Shown in pieces: positions 1 through 6,016 of a stretch of DNA of 16,008 nt (position 1 is its first letter; every line of letters starts with the position of its first letter). The DNA comes from an uncultured Enorma sp. GTDB taxonomy: Bacteria > Actinomycetota > Coriobacteriia > Coriobacteriales > Coriobacteriaceae. The stretch lies in NCBI GenBank assembly GCA_905210055.1, contig CAJLVH010000031.1, positions 1 to 16,008 on the forward strand. Reading direction: 5' to 3'. The translations under genes and the position numbers were made by a program. The notes below the pieces were generated by a model, which worked only from the letters and a program-made list of their open reading frames with translations, was not told the origin of the DNA and did no database searches.

Positions 1-113
1 CCGATGTCGTCGATGAACTTGCCGTCGCGCGGAGCGCGGGAATCGGCGACGACGATGCGGTAGTACGGGCGCTTCTTAGAGCCGTGACGAGCGAGGCGAA
101 TCTTGACTGCCAA
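1..113 (-). CDS. rpsP: 30S ribosomal protein S16, N-terminal part (runs off the window)
   Basis: About 37 N-terminal residues are visible, beginning MAVKIRLARHGSKKRPYYRI and continuing with VVADSRAPRDGKF. This is the typical S16 N-terminus, including the Arg/Lys-rich KIRLxRxGxKxxPxYRI motif and the ADSRxxRDG segment. S16 binds 16S rRNA and is an early assembly protein of the 30S subunit. The start is a TTG codon at 111-113: no ATG fits the S16 N-terminus, and a strong ribosome-binding site (GGAGGAG, 120-126 on the minus strand) lies 6 nt upstream. The gene is separated from dinB by 194 nt of comparatively AT-rich sequence with promoter-like elements, so it probably begins its own transcription unit. 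In many bacteria ffh sits directly upstream of rpsP; here dinB does. The C-terminus is outside the window. Confidence 0.93.
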   Translation of the reverse strand, partial: MAVKIRLARHGSKKRPYYRIVVADSRAPRDGKFIDDI

Positions 114-172
114 TGAAAACTCCTCCAACCATGCAGCCCAGACGGACTGCGACAACAGACAAACAGCTTGTA

Positions 173-201
173 ATAATACGCCAACGAATGGAGCAGGTGA
201 A
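173..201 (-). promoter_or_regulatory. candidate sigma70-type promoter for rpsP (proximal)
   Basis: Read on the minus strand, a -35-like TTCACC (196-201) and a -10-like TATTAT (173-178, 5 of 6 consensus bases) are separated by exactly 17 nt. A start about 7 nt past the -10 would give a leader of roughly 50 nt before the rpsP TTG start. The -35 box is only a fair match, so this is a consensus-based guess. Confidence 0.35.
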
Positions 202-245
202 GGGGCGATGCCCAACTTCTTCGGTATATCCGCAGGCACGTTCAC

Positions 246-273
246 ATATTACGCAAAAATCTAAGAAATACAA
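246..273 (-). promoter_or_regulatory. second candidate promoter upstream of rpsP (distal)
   Basis: On the minus strand, TTGTAT (268-273) and TAATAT (246-251) are spaced 16 nt apart in the most AT-rich stretch of the dinB-rpsP gap. Each box matches 4 of 6 consensus bases and the spacing is slightly short. It would give a leader of over 120 nt. It may be a tandem promoter with the proximal one, or chance in an AT-rich patch. Confidence 0.22.
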
Positions 274-307
274 GGGTAAGAATCGATCGCCTAAACCAGA
301 TTGCTCC

Positions 308-1597
308 CTAGTCGCGCGGTTTATTCTGGCTCAGGAACTTATCTTCGCGCACGAGGTCGTCGCCAAAACGCGCAGCGCGGCCGAAGCCCACGGAGGTAGA
401 TCCGAAGCGCTCGCGCACGCGATCCACGGCGACTGAAAGATCTCTCCGGTCGCTCGCGACGGCACCGCGCTCGTCGAGGTCGCAGAAGAGGTCGGTCTGC
501 ACGGAACCCTGCTCGGCGAAGCCGGAAACGCCGATGCCGAGCAGCCGCACCGGCATGCCCGGAGACCAAATCTTGTCGAGCAGCTCGCAGGCCACGCCCA
601 CGAAGATGTTCTCGTCGTCGGTGGGATGCGGGAGGCGGCGCTGCGCGCTTCTCCCCTTACCATATGCGTAGTTCAGCTTCACCGTGACGGTATGGCCGGC
701 GAGTCCTTTACGGCGCAACCTCCTGCCCACGGATTCACCGAGCAGCGCGAGGGCGGCCTCGATGTCGGCGCGCTCCGTGAGGTCGTGCGCAAACGTGCGC
801 TCGTTACTCACGGATTTCACCTCGTCGGGCGCGTCGATGGCAGAGACGCTACTCTGTTCGCACCCGGCAGCGCGCAGACGCATCGCCTCGGCGTTCACGC
901 CGAAGACCGAAGTCAGGCGCGCTGTGGACGCCGCAGCGAGCTGGCCGAGCGTATGGATGCCGATCTTTTTGAGCGACTCCTCCGCCGAGGCACCGATCCC
1001 GCTCATCGCGCGCACGGACAGCGGTTCCAAAAAGCTCGCTTCCGTACCGGGCGGCACCACCGTGAGCCCACGCGGCTTCATGCGATCGCTCGCGATCTTC
1101 GCGACCGTCTTGTTCGGCCCCAAGCCGATCGAGCAGGTGATACCGAGCTCGCTCACGCGCCTCTGGATGCGCCGCGCGATGTCTATGGGGTTTTCACGCG
1201 AAAAGCGCCCCGGCGTGATGTCGAAGAACGCCTCATCGATCGAGACCTGATCCACATAGGGCGTCTCGTCCGCGAGGATCGCCATGACCTTGGCACTCAT
1301 CTCGCGATAACGGTCGAAGTGGCCGTGCGTCCAGATAGCATGCGGGCACAGGCGCATCGCCTGGGCAGACGGCATCGCCGAATGGACGCCGAACGGTCGT
1401 GCCTCGTATGATGCCGTCGAGACCACACCGCGCTCTTCTGGAAGGCCGCCCACGATGACAGGCTTCCCCCGCCATTCGGGATGATCAAGCTGTTCCACAC
1501 TCGCGAAGAACGCATCGAGATCCATGAGCCCGATCGCCGATCCCCGCCAGTCACCGAAGAGCTCGAAGATATCGTATGTCGGCGTCGTGTCGCCCAT
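308..1597 (-). CDS. dinB: DNA polymerase IV (Y-family, DinB)
   Basis: A 429-residue Y-family translesion polymerase. Near residue 25 the motif MDLDAFFASVEQ carries the first catalytic Asp and the Phe steric gate. Near residue 120, VSIDEAFFDIT carries the second acidic pair. The palm/fingers signature SIGLGPNKTVAKIASDRMKP follows, then a helix-hairpin-helix-like segment (MSGIGASAEESLKKIGIHTL, about 198-217) and a little-finger domain. Near residue 366, QTDLF matches the beta-clamp-binding consensus QxxLF, which is expected for Pol IV recruitment to stalled forks. The N-terminus is about 18 residues longer than in E. coli DinB. A purine-rich GAGGGG lies close upstream of the ATG, and an internal ATG just before the catalytic Asp is a less likely start. 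The gene lies alone between a long palindrome and the rpsP promoter region. No SOS (LexA) box was recognised upstream. Confidence 0.95.
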   Translation of the reverse strand: MGDTTPTYDIFELFGDWRGSAIGLMDLDAFFASVEQLDHPEWRGKPVIVGGLPEERGVVSTASYEARPFGVHSAMPSAQAMRLCPHAIWTHGHFDRYREMSAKVMAILADETPYVDQVSIDEAFFDITPGRFSRENPIDIARRIQRRVSELGITCSIGLGPNKTVAKIASDRMKPRGLTVVPPGTEASFLEPLSVRAMSGIGASAEESLKKIGIHTLGQLAAASTARLTSVFGVNAEAMRLRAAGCEQSSVSAIDAPDEVKSVSNERTFAHDLTERADIEAALALLGESVGRRLRRKGLAGHTVTVKLNYAYGKGRSAQRRLPHPTDDENIFVGVACELLDKIWSPGMPVRLLGIGVSGFAEQGSVQTDLFCDLDERGAVASDRRDLSVAVDRVRERFGSTSVGFGRAARFGDDLVREDKFLSQNKPRD

Positions 1598-1682
1598 GCG
1601 CCCCTCATCCGCCCCGCGTGGCTACTTCCCTCCCCATGATACCGCCTGGAGCCCCACTCCTCCGCGACACCCTGCGGACAAG

Positions 1683-1787
1683 CGCGTCACTTTGGGGACG
1701 GGTACGTCTGTGCCGAAAACGACACTTTGGGGACGGGTACGTTTGTGTCGTTTTCGGCACAGACGTACCCGTCCCCAAAGTGACGCG
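1683..1787. repeat. large palindromic (REP/MITE-like) element with three copies of one unit
   Basis: Positions 1683-1725 and 1745-1787 form a perfect 43-bp inverted repeat with a 19-nt loop (1726-1744). A 28-nt unit starting CACTTTGGGGACGGGTACGT occurs at 1688-1715, again in direct orientation at 1723-1750 (two differences, both C to T), and inverted at 1755-1782 (identical to the first). The 20 bases quoted are identical in all three copies. The element begins 11 nt after the rsfS stop codon and is not followed by a T-run on either strand. The GGGGACGG core resembles palindromes that I recall being associated with REP-type (RAYT/Y1) transposases, but no transposase is encoded here. It could be a non-autonomous repeat that also acts as a 3' end or terminator for the obgE-rsfS unit. 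Confidence 0.9.
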
Positions 1788-1798
1788 AGAAGCGGGGG

Positions 1799-2293
1799 CT
1801 AGACGAGGGTGAGATCGAGGGTGGGGGCGTCGCCCCAGAGCTTCTCGAGGCGGTAGTAGTCACGCGCTTCAGGCGTGAACACGTGCACGACAACCGAGCC
1901 GTAATCCATGAGGATCCATGTGCGCTGGTCGCGTCCCTCGATAGAGAAGGGATGCTCGCCATAGGCATCGGCGACCTTCTCCTCGATCTCGTCGATAATG
2001 GTATCGACCTGTCGGGCATTCATACCGGTGGCGATCATGAAATAGTCGCACACGTCGGAAAACTCCGTGAGGTCGATAACGACGATGTCCTCGGCCTTCT
2101 TGTCATACGCGGCCTGGGCGGCAGCACGCGCGACCTCCTCGGCCGAGACGCCGGCAGCGGAAAGCGACGCCGCAGCGCGCTCAATGGAGGCGGGCGTCGC
2201 CTCGTCGGCAAAGGCGGCGGAATCGGACACGGTGGGGTCGATTAAAATCTCGGCGGAATCTTCAACCTCGGAGTACAGGGAATCATTTGCCAT
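1799..2293 (-). CDS. rsfS: ribosomal silencing factor RsfS (Iojap/DUF143 family)
   Basis: A 164-residue protein whose residues from about 53 to 155 match RsfS: EDIVVIDLTEFSDVCDYFMI, then QVDTIIDEIEEKV, RTWILMDYGSVVVHVFTPEA and the closing YYRLEKLW. RsfS binds ribosomal protein L14 on the 50S subunit and blocks joining to 30S, lowering translation in starvation. The usual length is about 105-130 residues. Here an extra N-terminal stretch of about 50 residues is rich in Ala, Ser, Asp and Glu. The ATG at 2291-2293 has an AAAGG ribosome-binding site 7 nt upstream that overlaps the region just past the yqeK stop, with an 11-nt gap between genes, which indicates co-transcription. It is the last gene of the obgE-nadD-yqeK-rsfS run, ending 11 nt before the big palindrome. 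Confidence 0.95.
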   Translation of the reverse strand: MANDSLYSEVEDSAEILIDPTVSDSAAFADEATPASIERAAASLSAAGVSAEEVARAAAQAAYDKKAEDIVVIDLTEFSDVCDYFMIATGMNARQVDTIIDEIEEKVADAYGEHPFSIEGRDQRTWILMDYGSVVVHVFTPEARDYYRLEKLWGDAPTLDLTLV

Positions 2294-2304
2294 GGGGCAC
2301 CTTT

Positions 2305-2973
2305 CTAACGAGCTTGCTTCGCGGTAGAGGGCCGCGCGAGCGCATAGCGGTTATAGATTTCGATGGCTGTGGGGTACAGGTACCGCCCGGTTTCGAGCAC
2401 ATAGATGAGGCCGCGCGAGAAGCAGTAGAAGAAGAGCTCTTCGAGCGAAACCTCTCCCACCTGAGCGCGGAGCACGTCGGCATACTCACCACGGCGACCA
2501 GGCTCGATGGCATCGGCGACGAAGACCACCATATCGAGCGGCGTCATATCGACCGCCCCGACCGTGTGGCGGGCGATCGCTTGAAACACCTCGCCGGGAA
2601 GCTCGCGGAAGAGCTCCGGCAACTCGCGAGCCGCAACAGGTCCGTGCAGCAGCGGCGCTGCAAGCGTAGGCGACCCGGCAACTTCGATGCGATAGCGAAT
2701 CGCTCGGCTCACGAGCTCTTCATCGGGAAGCACCTTATCCCAATCGTGGAGCAGGCCGGCAGCTGCGGCGAGATATGCATCAACCTGGTAGGTTTCCGCG
2801 AGCTCAGTTGCCGTCTTTGCGACGCCCAGAGAGTGCCGATGGCGCTTCGTCGCGTCCTTCATGCGCACAGCAAGTAGCTCCTCGATGCGCTCGAGCTCAG
2901 TCCGCTCGCAACCGGTAAACCCCAGAGAACATGCAAGGGAACCTTGTTGCCCGCGATCCTCGGAAGCCGTCAT
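2305..2973 (-). CDS. yqeK: HD-domain YqeK-type hydrolase (probable symmetrical Ap4A hydrolase)
   Basis: A 222-residue HD-superfamily protein. The metal-binding residues follow the YqeK pattern: His47 in RHRHSLGVAKTA, His76-Asp77 in GLLHDWDKVL, His110 in LLHGPVAA, His136 in IARHTVG and Asp154 in FVADAIEPGR. YqeK-family enzymes cleave diadenosine tetraphosphate symmetrically to two ADP, keeping alarmone levels low; the family assignment is strong, while the exact substrate is inferred. The ATG start shares four bases (ATGA) with the nadD stop codon, the mark of translational coupling. It gives about 25 more N-terminal residues than typical YqeK proteins, and an internal ATG (residue 38, MKDATKRHRH) would give a canonical N-terminus, so the start is less certain than the identity. 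The nadD-yqeK-rsfS order is classic in Gram-positives. Confidence 0.9.
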   Translation of the reverse strand: MTASEDRGQQGSLACSLGFTGCERTELERIEELLAVRMKDATKRHRHSLGVAKTATELAETYQVDAYLAAAAGLLHDWDKVLPDEELVSRAIRYRIEVAGSPTLAAPLLHGPVAARELPELFRELPGEVFQAIARHTVGAVDMTPLDMVVFVADAIEPGRRGEYADVLRAQVGEVSLEELFFYCFSRGLIYVLETGRYLYPTAIEIYNRYALARPSTAKQAR

Positions 2974-3656
2974 GACTCCGCTCCCCTTTCGATGACGTCG
3001 ACGTCTTGGTAGAGATTGTTCTTCCGGATATACCCCACCACGGATTCAGACGTGAGGTAGCGCACGCTTTTACCGAGCGCAACGCGTTGCCGGATGTTCG
3101 TCGAACTGATTGCGAGCGCAGGGATCTCGATGTACCGGACATCGAACGGGTATCCAGATGCCTCGATTCGTACATGCGCCTGGGAGATATCGTAGCCGGG
3201 CCGCGTCGCGGCGATGAGCGTGGCAAGCTCGGCGATATCCCCGGCGTCGCGCCAGGAGACGATATCCAAGATTGCGTCGGCGCCGGTGATGAAATAGAGC
3301 TTCACGTTATCGGGATACTGCGCGCGCAGATAGCGCAGGGTATCGGCGGTATAGGTCACGCCCGCGCGATCGATCTCGAGGCGGCTCGTGAAAAACGCCT
3401 CGTTCGCCGCCGTGGCGAGCACGGTCATGGCATAGCGATCCTCGGGGTTCGTCACGTGTTGATCGAGCTTGAACGCCGGAGCCCCGGCTGGCATGAAGAG
3501 CACGAGGTCGAGGCCGAGCGCCTCACGCGCCTGCTCGGCGGTGACGAGATGGCCGTAGTGAATAGGGTCGAAGGTGCCGCCCATGATGCCCAAACGGTAT
3601 GTGCGCGACGGATCGCGCCCGATATCGGGCAACGCGAGCGCGCGTGTTCCTTCCAT
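2970..3656 (-). CDS. nadD: nicotinate-nucleotide adenylyltransferase
   Basis: NadD adenylylates nicotinate mononucleotide to deamido-NAD, a late step of NAD synthesis, in the cytoplasm. From the chosen start (228 residues) the nucleotidyltransferase signature GGTFDPIHYGH is at about 26-36, with the two histidines that bind ATP phosphates. The substrate-site segment GADAIL and a Trp follow at about 125-135, and the ISSTNIRQR motif lies at 183-191. The reading frame extends 17 codons further upstream to a TTG at 3705-3707. I prefer the ATG at 3654-3656 because a GAGGAG ribosome-binding site lies 8 nt upstream and the TTG has none; even so the protein keeps about 20 residues before the first strand. 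It follows obgE by 57 nt and overlaps yqeK by ATGA. Confidence 0.94.
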   Translation of the reverse strand: MEGTRALALPDIGRDPSRTYRLGIMGGTFDPIHYGHLVTAEQAREALGLDLVLFMPAGAPAFKLDQHVTNPEDRYAMTVLATAANEAFFTSRLEIDRAGVTYTADTLRYLRAQYPDNVKLYFITGADAILDIVSWRDAGDIAELATLIAATRPGYDISQAHVRIEASGYPFDVRYIEIPALAISSTNIRQRVALGKSVRYLTSESVVGYIRKNNLYQDVDVIERGAES

Positions 3657-3664
3657 CCCATCCA

Positions 3665-3670
3665 CTCCTC
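3665..3670 (-). promoter_or_regulatory. ribosome-binding site that fixes the nadD start
   Basis: GAGGAG on the minus strand sits 8 nt before the ATG at 3654-3656. No comparable site precedes the upstream in-frame TTG at 3705-3707, so the shorter 228-residue NadD is favoured. Confidence 0.7.
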
Positions 3671-3713
3671 GAAATCGATGAAAACCAGTCTGGCTGGATT
3701 CTATCAAAACGGG

Positions 3714-5060
3714 TTACTCGACGTCTTCGGATGCTTCCAGATCGTCGGCGCCCTCATAGGAGAACGCCCTGCCCACGATGCGCACCTCGTCACCAGGACG
3801 GCAGCCAGCCGCCTCGAGCGCGTCGTCCACCCCCATGCGCGCGAAACGATGCTGGAGGTAGATGATGGCCTCCTCGTTCTCCCAGTCGGTCTGGACAACG
3901 AGACGCTCCACTTGCGTGCCGCTGACGCGAAAGACGCCGGGCTCTTCGCATGCCACCTGGAAGCGTGCCTCGCGCTCGCGGCGACGGCGCTCCCAGCGCT
4001 CGTCGTACACGACGGGTTCGACTTCGCTGGCGAGCTCGCTGCGCAGCCGATCGACCATCTCGCCGCAAGTGAGCATGAGCGAGTTGAGTCCGGCTCCCGT
4101 GGCAGCGGACACCGCGAAGAACGGATAACCGTCCTCGCCAGCGGCCTTGCGGAGCGCGGCTACGCGCTCGGTCATACCGGAGACATCGCACTTGTTCGCG
4201 ACGACGATCTGCGGGCGCTCGGCAAGGCCTGCCGCATAGCGCCGAAGTTCCTCGTTGATAACGCGATAATCCTCCACAGGGTCGCGCCCCTCGAAACCGC
4301 CCGTGATGTCCACGACGTGCATGATGAGCGCCGTGCGCTCGATATGGCGCAAGAACTCGTGACCAAGTCCCTTGCCCTCGCTCGCGCCCTCGATGAGGCC
4401 GGGGATATCGGCCACGACATAGGAGTACTCGCCCGCGCGCACCATGCCGAGGTTCGGCACGAGCGTTGTAAACGGATAATCGGCGATCTTCGGACGGGCA
4501 GCGCTCATGCGCGCGATGAGCGAGCTCTTGCCCACGGAGGGAAGGCCTACGAGGGCGGCATCGGCCATGAGCTTCATCTCGAGCTCGATCCAATGCTCCT
4601 GAGCCGGCTCTCCGAGCTGAGCGAAGGCGGGCGCGCGACGCACGGAGGTTACGAAGTGCGTGTTGCCGAGCCCTCCCTGCCCGCCCGGGGCGACGACGAC
4701 GCGTTCGCCGTCGTGCGTAAGATCGGCGATGTCAAAAAGGGGTTCCATGGTATCTGGGTCGAGCTCTCGCACCACGGTGCCCATGGGAACCTTGAGCACA
4801 AGATCCTCCCCGTCTCGACCGTCTTTGCGCGCGCCCTTGCCATGGGTACCGCGCTCGGCGCGGAAGTGATGCTTGAAGCGGTAGTCGATGAGCGACGAGA
4901 GGCGCGAAGACGCCTGGATCACCACATCGCCACCGCGACCGCCGTCACCGCCGTCGGGACCGCCCTTCGGCACATGGGCCTCACGGCGAAACGACATGCA
5001 GCCAGCTCCACCGTCACCGCCGCGGACGTTGATACGGCATATATCTGTGAACTGAGGCAT
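3714..5060 (-). CDS. obgE: Obg-family GTPase (50S ribosome assembly)
   Basis: A 448-residue Obg GTPase with the three expected parts. Residues 1 to about 158 form the glycine-rich Obg fold (INVRGGDGGAGCMSFRRE, then PDGGDGGRGGDV). The GTPase domain has the P-loop GLPSVGKSS at 172-180, the YPFTTLVPNLG switch I, DIPG at 218-221, NKCD at 289-292 and SAATG near 318. A C-terminal OCT domain spans about 376-434 and an acidic tail ends the protein. Obg binds the 50S subunit, helps late assembly and links to (p)ppGpp and growth control. The ATG at 5058-5060 is chosen because an AAAGG site lies 7 nt upstream; an in-frame TTG six codons earlier is weaker. The gene starts just 16 nt past the T-run of the rpmA terminator, so its expression probably depends on readthrough. 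Confidence 0.97.
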   Translation of the reverse strand: MPQFTDICRINVRGGDGGAGCMSFRREAHVPKGGPDGGDGGRGGDVVIQASSRLSSLIDYRFKHHFRAERGTHGKGARKDGRDGEDLVLKVPMGTVVRELDPDTMEPLFDIADLTHDGERVVVAPGGQGGLGNTHFVTSVRRAPAFAQLGEPAQEHWIELEMKLMADAALVGLPSVGKSSLIARMSAARPKIADYPFTTLVPNLGMVRAGEYSYVVADIPGLIEGASEGKGLGHEFLRHIERTALIMHVVDITGGFEGRDPVEDYRVINEELRRYAAGLAERPQIVVANKCDVSGMTERVAALRKAAGEDGYPFFAVSAATGAGLNSLMLTCGEMVDRLRSELASEVEPVVYDERWERRRREREARFQVACEEPGVFRVSGTQVERLVVQTDWENEEAIIYLQHRFARMGVDDALEAAGCRPGDEVRIVGRAFSYEGADDLEASEDVE

Positions 5061-5076
5061 TTCACGCCTTTCTTTC

Positions 5077-5115
5077 AAAAAACGGGAGACCCCTGGCTTG
5101 CCAGGCGGCCTCCCG
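5077..5115 (-). terminator. intrinsic terminator after rpmA
   Basis: On the minus strand a hairpin with outer stem CGGGAG/CTCCCG (5110-5115 and 5083-5088) and inner stem CCTGG/CCAGG around a CAAG loop is followed directly by six T residues (5082-5077). It begins 25 nt after the rpmA stop. This is the textbook shape for rho-independent termination of the rplU-rpmA transcript. The T-run runs almost into the obgE ribosome-binding site. Confidence 0.8.
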
Positions 5116-5140
5116 CAAAACGCATGCTATGAAGGGTCTG

Positions 5141-5398
5141 TTACGCAGAGGCAACAGGAAGCACGCTCACGCGATGCTTGTCGCTGCGCTTGTACTCGAC
5201 GGTGCCGTCGATAAGGGCGAACAGCGTATCGTCCTTGCCACGACCCACGTTCGCACCAGGGTGGATGTGGGTGCCGTGCTGACGGACGAGAATCGTGCCC
5301 GCAGTGACGGACTGGCCGGCGAAGCGCTTGCAGCCAAGACGCTGACCGCGAGAGTCGCGGCCATTACGGGAGGAACCAAGTCCTTTTTTATGTGCCAT
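5141..5398 (-). CDS. rpmA: 50S ribosomal protein L27
   Basis: An 85-residue protein matching L27 over its whole length: MAHKKGLGSSRNGRDSRGQR at the N-terminus, then RLGCKRFAGQSVTAGTILVR, the HPGANVGRGKDDTLFAL segment and the GTVEYKR end. L27 reaches towards the peptidyl transferase centre of the 50S subunit through its N-terminal tail. The N-terminus lacks the short cleavable extension found in Firmicutes L27, since it begins directly with AHKKG, which fits an actinobacterial origin. It follows rplU by 30 nt and shares its promoter; the region before the ATG has only a weak ribosome-binding site (TAGG, about 9 nt away). A terminator follows the gene. Confidence 0.98.
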   Translation of the reverse strand: MAHKKGLGSSRNGRDSRGQRLGCKRFAGQSVTAGTILVRQHGTHIHPGANVGRGKDDTLFALIDGTVEYKRSDKHRVSVLPVASA

Positions 5399-5428
5399 CT
5401 CTTGTACCTACTCTCTCGATCGCTAGAG

Positions 5429-5803
5429 CTACTCAGCGCTCTCGGCCGGGGCGGCAGCCTCGGCGTCCTTGGTGGTCTTGCGGGGCGCGCGCGTGGTAGC
5501 CTGCACCTTGGTGATCTTCACCTTGGTGAGCTGCTGGCGATGACCCTTGAGGCGATGATAGCGCTTGCGCTTCTTGAACTTGAAGACAAGCTGCTTCTCG
5601 CCCTTGAACTGGTCGACGATCTCGGCCGTGACCTTGGCCTTGGCGAGCTTCGCAGCGTCGGTGACGATCTTCTTGCCGTCGTTCAGGAAGAGGACGGGGA
5701 GCTCGACCTTGGTGCCGACCTCGCCCTCGATCTTCTCGACGGTGATCACATCGTCCTGAGCGACCTTGTACTGCTTGCCGCCGGTTGAAACGATTGCGTA
5801 CAT
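5429..5803 (-). CDS. rplU: 50S ribosomal protein L21
   Basis: A 124-residue protein that begins MYAIVSTGGKQYKVAQDDVI, the standard L21 N-terminus. It continues with VLFLNDGKKIVTDAAKL and the conserved FKKRKRYHRLKGHRQQLTKV rRNA-binding segment. L21 binds 23S rRNA and is placed beside L27 in most bacteria. The protein is about 20 residues longer than the roughly 103-residue E. coli L21; the extra C-terminal stretch (KTTKDAEAAAPAESAE) is Ala/Glu-rich and low-complexity. The ATG has an AAGGG ribosome-binding site 8 nt upstream. A strong promoter lies about 40-70 nt upstream of the start, making this the first gene of a two-gene ribosomal protein operon. Confidence 0.98.
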   Translation of the reverse strand: MYAIVSTGGKQYKVAQDDVITVEKIEGEVGTKVELPVLFLNDGKKIVTDAAKLAKAKVTAEIVDQFKGEKQLVFKFKKRKRYHRLKGHRQQLTKVKITKVQATTRAPRKTTKDAEAAAPAESAE

Positions 5804-5843
5804 GTGTTAGCCCTTCATGCATCTGGTAGTGCAACGACCGAAT

Positions 5844-5872
5844 ATAGTAGCAGCTACATAAACCTGCGTCAA
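5844..5872 (-). promoter_or_regulatory. sigma70-type promoter of rplU-rpmA
   Basis: On the minus strand, TTGACG (5867-5872, 5 of 6 consensus bases) and TACTAT (5844-5849, 4 of 6) are separated by exactly 17 nt. Initiation about 7 nt past the -10 gives a leader of roughly 30-35 nt that contains the rplU ribosome-binding site. This is the best promoter-like sequence in the window. The leader is too short for a large structured autoregulatory element. Confidence 0.7.
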
Positions 5873-5900
5873 CGGGAATTCGCAGAGTCTCCGCAACCTG

Positions 5901-5995
5901 CTTGCGCCTACGGCCTGCCGCGGCCTCCCCTCTCGCTTGTCCTTGCTCGCTGCGGAATCGCTCGAGGGGAGGCCGTGGCAGGCCGTAGGCGCAAG
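5901..5995. repeat. 32-bp inverted repeat (palindromic element) after the DUF2344 gene
   Basis: Arms 5901-5932 and 5964-5995 are inverted copies over 32 bp with a single mismatch (G5920 against T5976, a G-U wobble in a plus-strand transcript). The loop is 31 nt (5933-5963). The arms read CTTGCGCCTACGGCCTGCC and onward, with no similarity to the 1683-1787 palindrome. It begins 21 nt after the stop codon of the DUF2344 gene and ends about 30 bp before the -35 of the rplU promoter. No T-run follows on the minus strand. It may be a U-tail-less terminator of the mre run, a mobile palindromic repeat, or both. Confidence 0.88.
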
Positions 5996-6016
5996 ATCGG
6001 TTAGGCGGTGCCTCGC

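Noticed and set aside
114..307. tRNA or structured RNA in the dinB-rpsP gap
   Set aside because: No cloverleaf arms, T-loop signature or strong long hairpin were found; the gap is explained by promoter-like elements and the rpsP leader.
1683..1787. CRISPR-like array from repeated units
   Set aside because: There are only three copies, one inverted, with spacers that are part of the stem rather than unique. The arrangement is palindromic, and no cas genes are nearby.
1687..2019. 110-codon minus-strand frame and plus-strand frames across the palindrome
   Set aside because: These frames exist only because the repeat is free of stops; they overlap rsfS in another frame and have no ribosome-binding site or domain.
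3657..3707. Extended NadD starting at TTG 3705-3707
   Set aside because: There is no ribosome-binding site before the TTG, while GAGGAG precedes the ATG at 3654-3656 at ideal spacing; the extra 17 residues are not NadD-like.
3006..5132. 708-codon open frame on the plus strand
   Set aside because: It lies entirely antisense to nadD and obgE, which have clear family motifs. Long antisense frames are expected in GC-rich genes, and the translation has no recognisable domain and a biased His/Arg/Ala composition.
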